From Candidatus Woesearchaeota archaeon (GTDB taxonomy: Archaea > Nanobdellota > Nanobdellia > SCGC-AAA011-G17 > VGLX01): a stretch of DNA of 8,331 bases. The stretch spans positions 1-8,331 of the forward strand of contig VGLX01000041.1 in assembly GCA_016866645.1 (NCBI GenBank). Reading direction: 5' to 3'. The notes below the pieces were generated by a model. That model did no database searches. It had not been told where the DNA came from and worked only from the letters and a program-made list of their open reading frames with translations. The position numbers and the translations under genes are program-made. Positions 6,312 through 8,331 of this stretch are shown here, piece after piece; position 1 is the stretch's first letter; each line of letters starts with the position of its first letter.

Positions 6312-6904
6312 TTTGTCACCTGTTTTAATATTTTTTTATATACCTCAAATGGTTTTTTTCCTCCCCTATTTTTTATTAGTAACGATAATATTGGTTCTTT
6401 GTTCCCAGTTTTTTGGATATATCTGTAAATCTTTTCTCCTAAATCATAGCCTATTTCATGCCATGTTCTTCGGTCTAAGTCTAAGTCTCCCTGATAAAAA
6501 TCCTTTAATTTCTTCCATTCTTTTCGCTCTATGCTTTCTTTAAGCCCTTCATGTTTTATCCTAATAGGCGTTCTTCTTGGAGTTACAATTTTTGATCCAT
6601 AATACCCCAATGCCTCTATCAATACATTATCGTAGAAACGGTTTCTGTACTTTACAGGGCAATCGTATTCTAGAATTCTTGTTGGCGTGCCACTGACGAT
6701 ATCGACTATATGCGTAAATTCTTCATCTAATCTTTCTAACTTACTTTTGTCTTTGATTTTTATTGTAAGGCCGGTTTCGTCTTGTATTACTGCCGCTGTG
6801 CCTATGCCCCTTAAGTACTTAGGATCTTCTTCTATTTTGGGCATTTTAATTGGTTTTAAGTTTAAGTAAGATTCTATTGTCCTGAGTATCTTTTTCGGGT
6901 TCAT
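6308..6904 (-). CDS. Uncharacterised protein, first gene of the minus-strand operon
   Basis: A 198-residue soluble protein I do not recognise. The N-terminal third contains a short beta region (about 35-51) and the rest is mostly helical. Three polar motifs stand out: LDEEFTHIVD (59-68, E61/E62/H65), IEALGYYGS (96-104, E97) and TWHEIGYDLG (147-156, H149/E150). Spaced E..H, E and H positions on separate helices could form a zincin-like metal site, but there is no HExxH and this is only a suggestion. The C-terminus is strongly basic. The gene is AT-rich relative to the rest of the window (18/60 and 20/60 G+C in two hand-counted lines), a possible sign of recent transfer. Its own TATA promoter lies just upstream and its TGA overlaps the TraB-like ATG, so the two proteins are probably made together. 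Confidence 0.68.
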   Translation of the reverse strand: MNPKKILRTIESYLNLKPIKMPKIEEDPKYLRGIGTAAVIQDETGLTIKIKDKSKLERLDEEFTHIVDIVSGTPTRILEYDCPVKYRNRFYDNVLIEALGYYGSKIVTPRRTPIRIKHEGLKESIERKEWKKLKDFYQGDLDLDRRTWHEIGYDLGEKIYRYIQKTGNKEPILSLLIKNRGGKKPFEVYKKILKQVTK

Positions 6905-6928
6905 ATTACCTTTTTTATTGGTTTTTTA

Positions 6929-6942
6929 CTATATAAACCTTT
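6929..6942 (-). promoter_or_regulatory. TATA promoter of the four-gene minus-strand operon
   Basis: Read on the minus strand, AAAGGTTTATATAGT is a good BRE-TATA element centred near 6934. It predicts transcription starting near 6908, only about 4 bases before the ATG at 6904. A weak AAGGT sits just before the ATG but would be at the very 5' end of the mRNA, so the first gene is probably read leaderless while the downstream genes have their own Shine-Dalgarno sites. Confidence 0.6.
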
Positions 6943-6961
6943 CTATTATTTACTACTTAAT

Positions 6962-6998
6962 GATAGTAACAAACTATAGTTTGCGGATAGTTTCAAAC
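6962..6998. repeat. Operator-like palindrome flanked by direct repeats between divergent promoters
   Basis: GATAGTAACAAAC (6962-6974) and GATAGTTTCAAAC (6986-6998) match at 11 of 13 positions, 24 bases apart. Between and overlapping them is a perfect 14-bp palindrome, CAAACTATAGTTTG (6970-6983). The motif ATAGTTT recurs at 6976 and 6987, 11 bases or about one helical turn apart. This cluster lies between the leftward TATA (about 6934) and the rightward TATA (about 7022), which is where a dimeric regulator controlling both units would bind. No regulator gene is in the window. Confidence 0.5.
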
Positions 6999-7016
6999 AG
7001 AATAGCAACTTAAGGC

Positions 7017-7066
7017 AGATATTTAAACCACCTAACCTCAGTAAAGAACATGAACCGAATAGGAGG
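7017..7066 (+). promoter_or_regulatory. TATA promoter and Shine-Dalgarno site of the beta-propeller gene
   Basis: ATATTTAAAC at 7018-7027 is a TATA box predicting transcription from about 7049. AGGAGG at 7061-7066 is a strong Shine-Dalgarno site 8 bases before the ATG at 7075. The predicted leader is about 25 bases and coincides with a short upstream ORF. Confidence 0.65.
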
Positions 7067-7073
7067 ACAATAA
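7050..7073 (+). CDS. Possible 7-residue upstream ORF (MNRIGGQ)
   Basis: An ATG at 7050 opens a frame of seven codons ending at TAA 7071-7073, one base before the ATG of the beta-propeller gene. The ATG falls almost exactly at the transcription start predicted from the TATA box, so it could be read leaderless. The ORF covers the main gene's Shine-Dalgarno site, so its translation could mask or feed the downstream start. It is short enough to be chance. Confidence 0.25.
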   Translation: MNRIGGQ

Positions 7074-7074
7074 G

Positions 7075-8325
7075 ATGAAAGCAAAGACAATAATCGTGAT
7101 ACTCGCACTGTTAGCAATAGTGGGAGCGTTCTATTATACGGGCCACAAGACGATAGACCCTATAATCCCAGAGAAAGGGGAGGACTTGGCGCTGAAGACA
7201 TTCGCAAGCGAAGACGATCTGAAAACCTTCCTGAAGAGCGCACAATCGCAAGGCCGTGGCTATATGATGTATGACGCGATGGGTGGACCAGAAATGATGG
7301 TAGCCAAAGCGTCAGCAGAATCTGCGCCGACATCAGCCGGAGCCGGAAGCTACTCAACAACCAACATACAAGTTGAAGGTGTTGACGAGGCGGACATAAT
7401 AAAGAACGACAACAAGTATATCTACGCGGTTTCTGGAAAAAAAGTCGTAATAGTCGACGCTTACCCTGCAGAGCAGGCAGAGATACTATCAACTATAAAA
7501 TTAGACGACACGCCAAGTGACATATTCATCAACAAGGACAAGCTGGTAGTGATGGGTAACAAGCAAACATCCTATGATGCAAGAAAGTATATCGATGAAG
7601 TGCCAGCGGCCCCTACAGCTAAGATGATACGGGCACCAGACTATTACCCGAGATACCAGCAGAGGACGTTCATAAACGTATATGATATCTCGGACAGGAA
7701 AAAACCTGAGCTGGTAGACGAGGTAGAAGTCAAAGGGTATTATTACAACTCCAGGATGGTCGGCGATTACGTATATGTTATAGCAAATGACCAGGCGTAT
7801 TATTATGAAGGGCGGCCGGTCCCTATGCCATTAATAGTTAGGGGTGGAACTGAAAAAACGCTGCTCCCTACAGACATAATGTACTGCCCGATACCTAGCA
7901 CGTCTTACTCTTACACCAACATACTTTCTGTCAACACCCAGAACAAGAATGAAGATGTGGGCCATAAGGTAATATTGACTGGGGCGTCTCAGAACATGTA
8001 CATGTCCTTAGGCAACATCTACCTGACAACAATGAAGGGGAGGACATGGATAGAATACAGGAAAGCATTGTTAGATGAGGTAATGCTGCCTGCTCTACCG
8101 AGCAGCGTTGTGGAGAAGGTGAAAGCCGTACAGGAAGATGACGATTACGCCAGATGGGGACAGATAGATGAGATAACACAAACATACTTCGAAAGCCTGC
8201 CTAATGAGGAAAGTGTCAAGTTCACAAAAGAGATTGAGCCGAAGACCCAAGACTTCGAGAGGAGATGGAGGAAACAGTCTGAAAAGACAGTCATACATAG
8301 GATAGCGGTAAAGACGGCAAGATAG
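7075..8325 (+). CDS. Membrane-anchored beta-propeller protein, frameshifted near its visible end
   Basis: An extracytoplasmic protein of the C-terminal-beta-propeller type (Beta_propel, PF09826-like), common in archaea, with no established biochemical role. Residues 5-20 form an uncleaved signal anchor, followed by a spacer. The family signature is clear at 94-118: TTNIQVEGVDEADIIKND, then KYIYAV. Propeller strands follow (KKVVIVDAY 122-130, RTFINVYDISD 197-207, VGDYVYVIAN 229-238). A helical charged insertion occupies about 325-405, which I recall as usual in archaeal members. The reading frame closes at TAG 8323-8325 after 416 residues, whereas the family runs to about 600-700. Reading one base back from 8313 gives DGKIDY directly after HRIAVK, exactly what the family should show, so a base seems to be missing in the A-run at 8310-8312. 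The true gene continues beyond the window. AGGAGG lies 8 bases before the ATG. Confidence 0.82.
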   Translation: MKAKTIIVILALLAIVGAFYYTGHKTIDPIIPEKGEDLALKTFASEDDLKTFLKSAQSQGRGYMMYDAMGGPEMMVAKASAESAPTSAGAGSYSTTNIQVEGVDEADIIKNDNKYIYAVSGKKVVIVDAYPAEQAEILSTIKLDDTPSDIFINKDKLVVMGNKQTSYDARKYIDEVPAAPTAKMIRAPDYYPRYQQRTFINVYDISDRKKPELVDEVEVKGYYYNSRMVGDYVYVIANDQAYYYEGRPVPMPLIVRGGTEKTLLPTDIMYCPIPSTSYSYTNILSVNTQNKNEDVGHKVILTGASQNMYMSLGNIYLTTMKGRTWIEYRKALLDEVMLPALPSSVVEKVKAVQEDDDYARWGQIDEITQTYFESLPNEESVKFTKEIEPKTQDFERRWRKQSEKTVIHRIAVKTAR

Positions 8326-8331
8326 ACTACG

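Noticed and set aside
7160..7492. 110-residue minus-strand ORF inside the beta-propeller gene
   Set aside because: It opposes the clear family signature TTNIQVEGVDEADI; its composition is S/R/L-rich as expected for a shadow frame.
1..8331. CRISPR array, tRNA, rRNA or complete insertion sequence
   Set aside because: No regularly spaced repeats, cloverleaf-like segments, rRNA-like stretches or terminal inverted repeats were seen on reading either strand.

Overview
The window looks archaeal, most likely from a DPANN-type genome such as the Woesearchaeota/Pacearchaeota group. This assignment is an inference. The signs are TATA-box promoters about 26 bases upstream of starts or predicted transcription starts, at least one apparently leaderless gene (polX), Shine-Dalgarno sites matching the archaeal GGAGGTGAT consensus on internal or led genes, tight packing, and a secreted beta-propeller protein of a type common in archaea. 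No RNA gene, CRISPR array or complete insertion sequence is visible.

Left part (1-2054, + strand): the tail of an unrecognised gene runs in from the left edge. After a short promoter region come glucosamine-6-phosphate deaminase (nagB, 277-987) and, from its own TATA box, an exported lytic-transglycosylase-like protein whose SLT fold is interrupted by a LysM module (1041-2054). A T8 run follows, where this gene meets a flavodoxin-like gene on the opposite strand (2615-2088). A degradative enzyme for cell-wall-like glycan next to an amino-sugar catabolic enzyme hints at scavenging of bacterial wall material, but the genes have separate promoters and the link is unproven.

Middle part: the flavodoxin gene and a full-length DNA polymerase X with a PHP nuclease domain (2693-4426) diverge from one AT-rich, self-complementary promoter. 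A small Cys-rich protein gene (about 4413-4568), with a GTG or ATT start, overlaps the end of polX and has a perfect Shine-Dalgarno site inside it.

Right part: a compact four-gene minus-strand operon (6904 to 4565) encodes an unrecognised protein with a possible metal site, a TraB/TIKI-like protein with an internal hydrophobic segment, a 79-residue Cys-rich protein, and a GT-A-like glycosyltransferase. Spacings are a 4-base ATGA overlap, 10 bases and 3 bases. The first two genes are visibly AT-richer than the rest of the window. This operon is the best candidate here for an undescribed system. It diverges from a membrane-anchored beta-propeller gene (7075 onward). The shared control region holds a perfect 14-bp palindrome, an 11/13 direct repeat and a 7-residue upstream ORF. 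The propeller gene appears to carry a one-base frameshift near 8313, just before the window ends.
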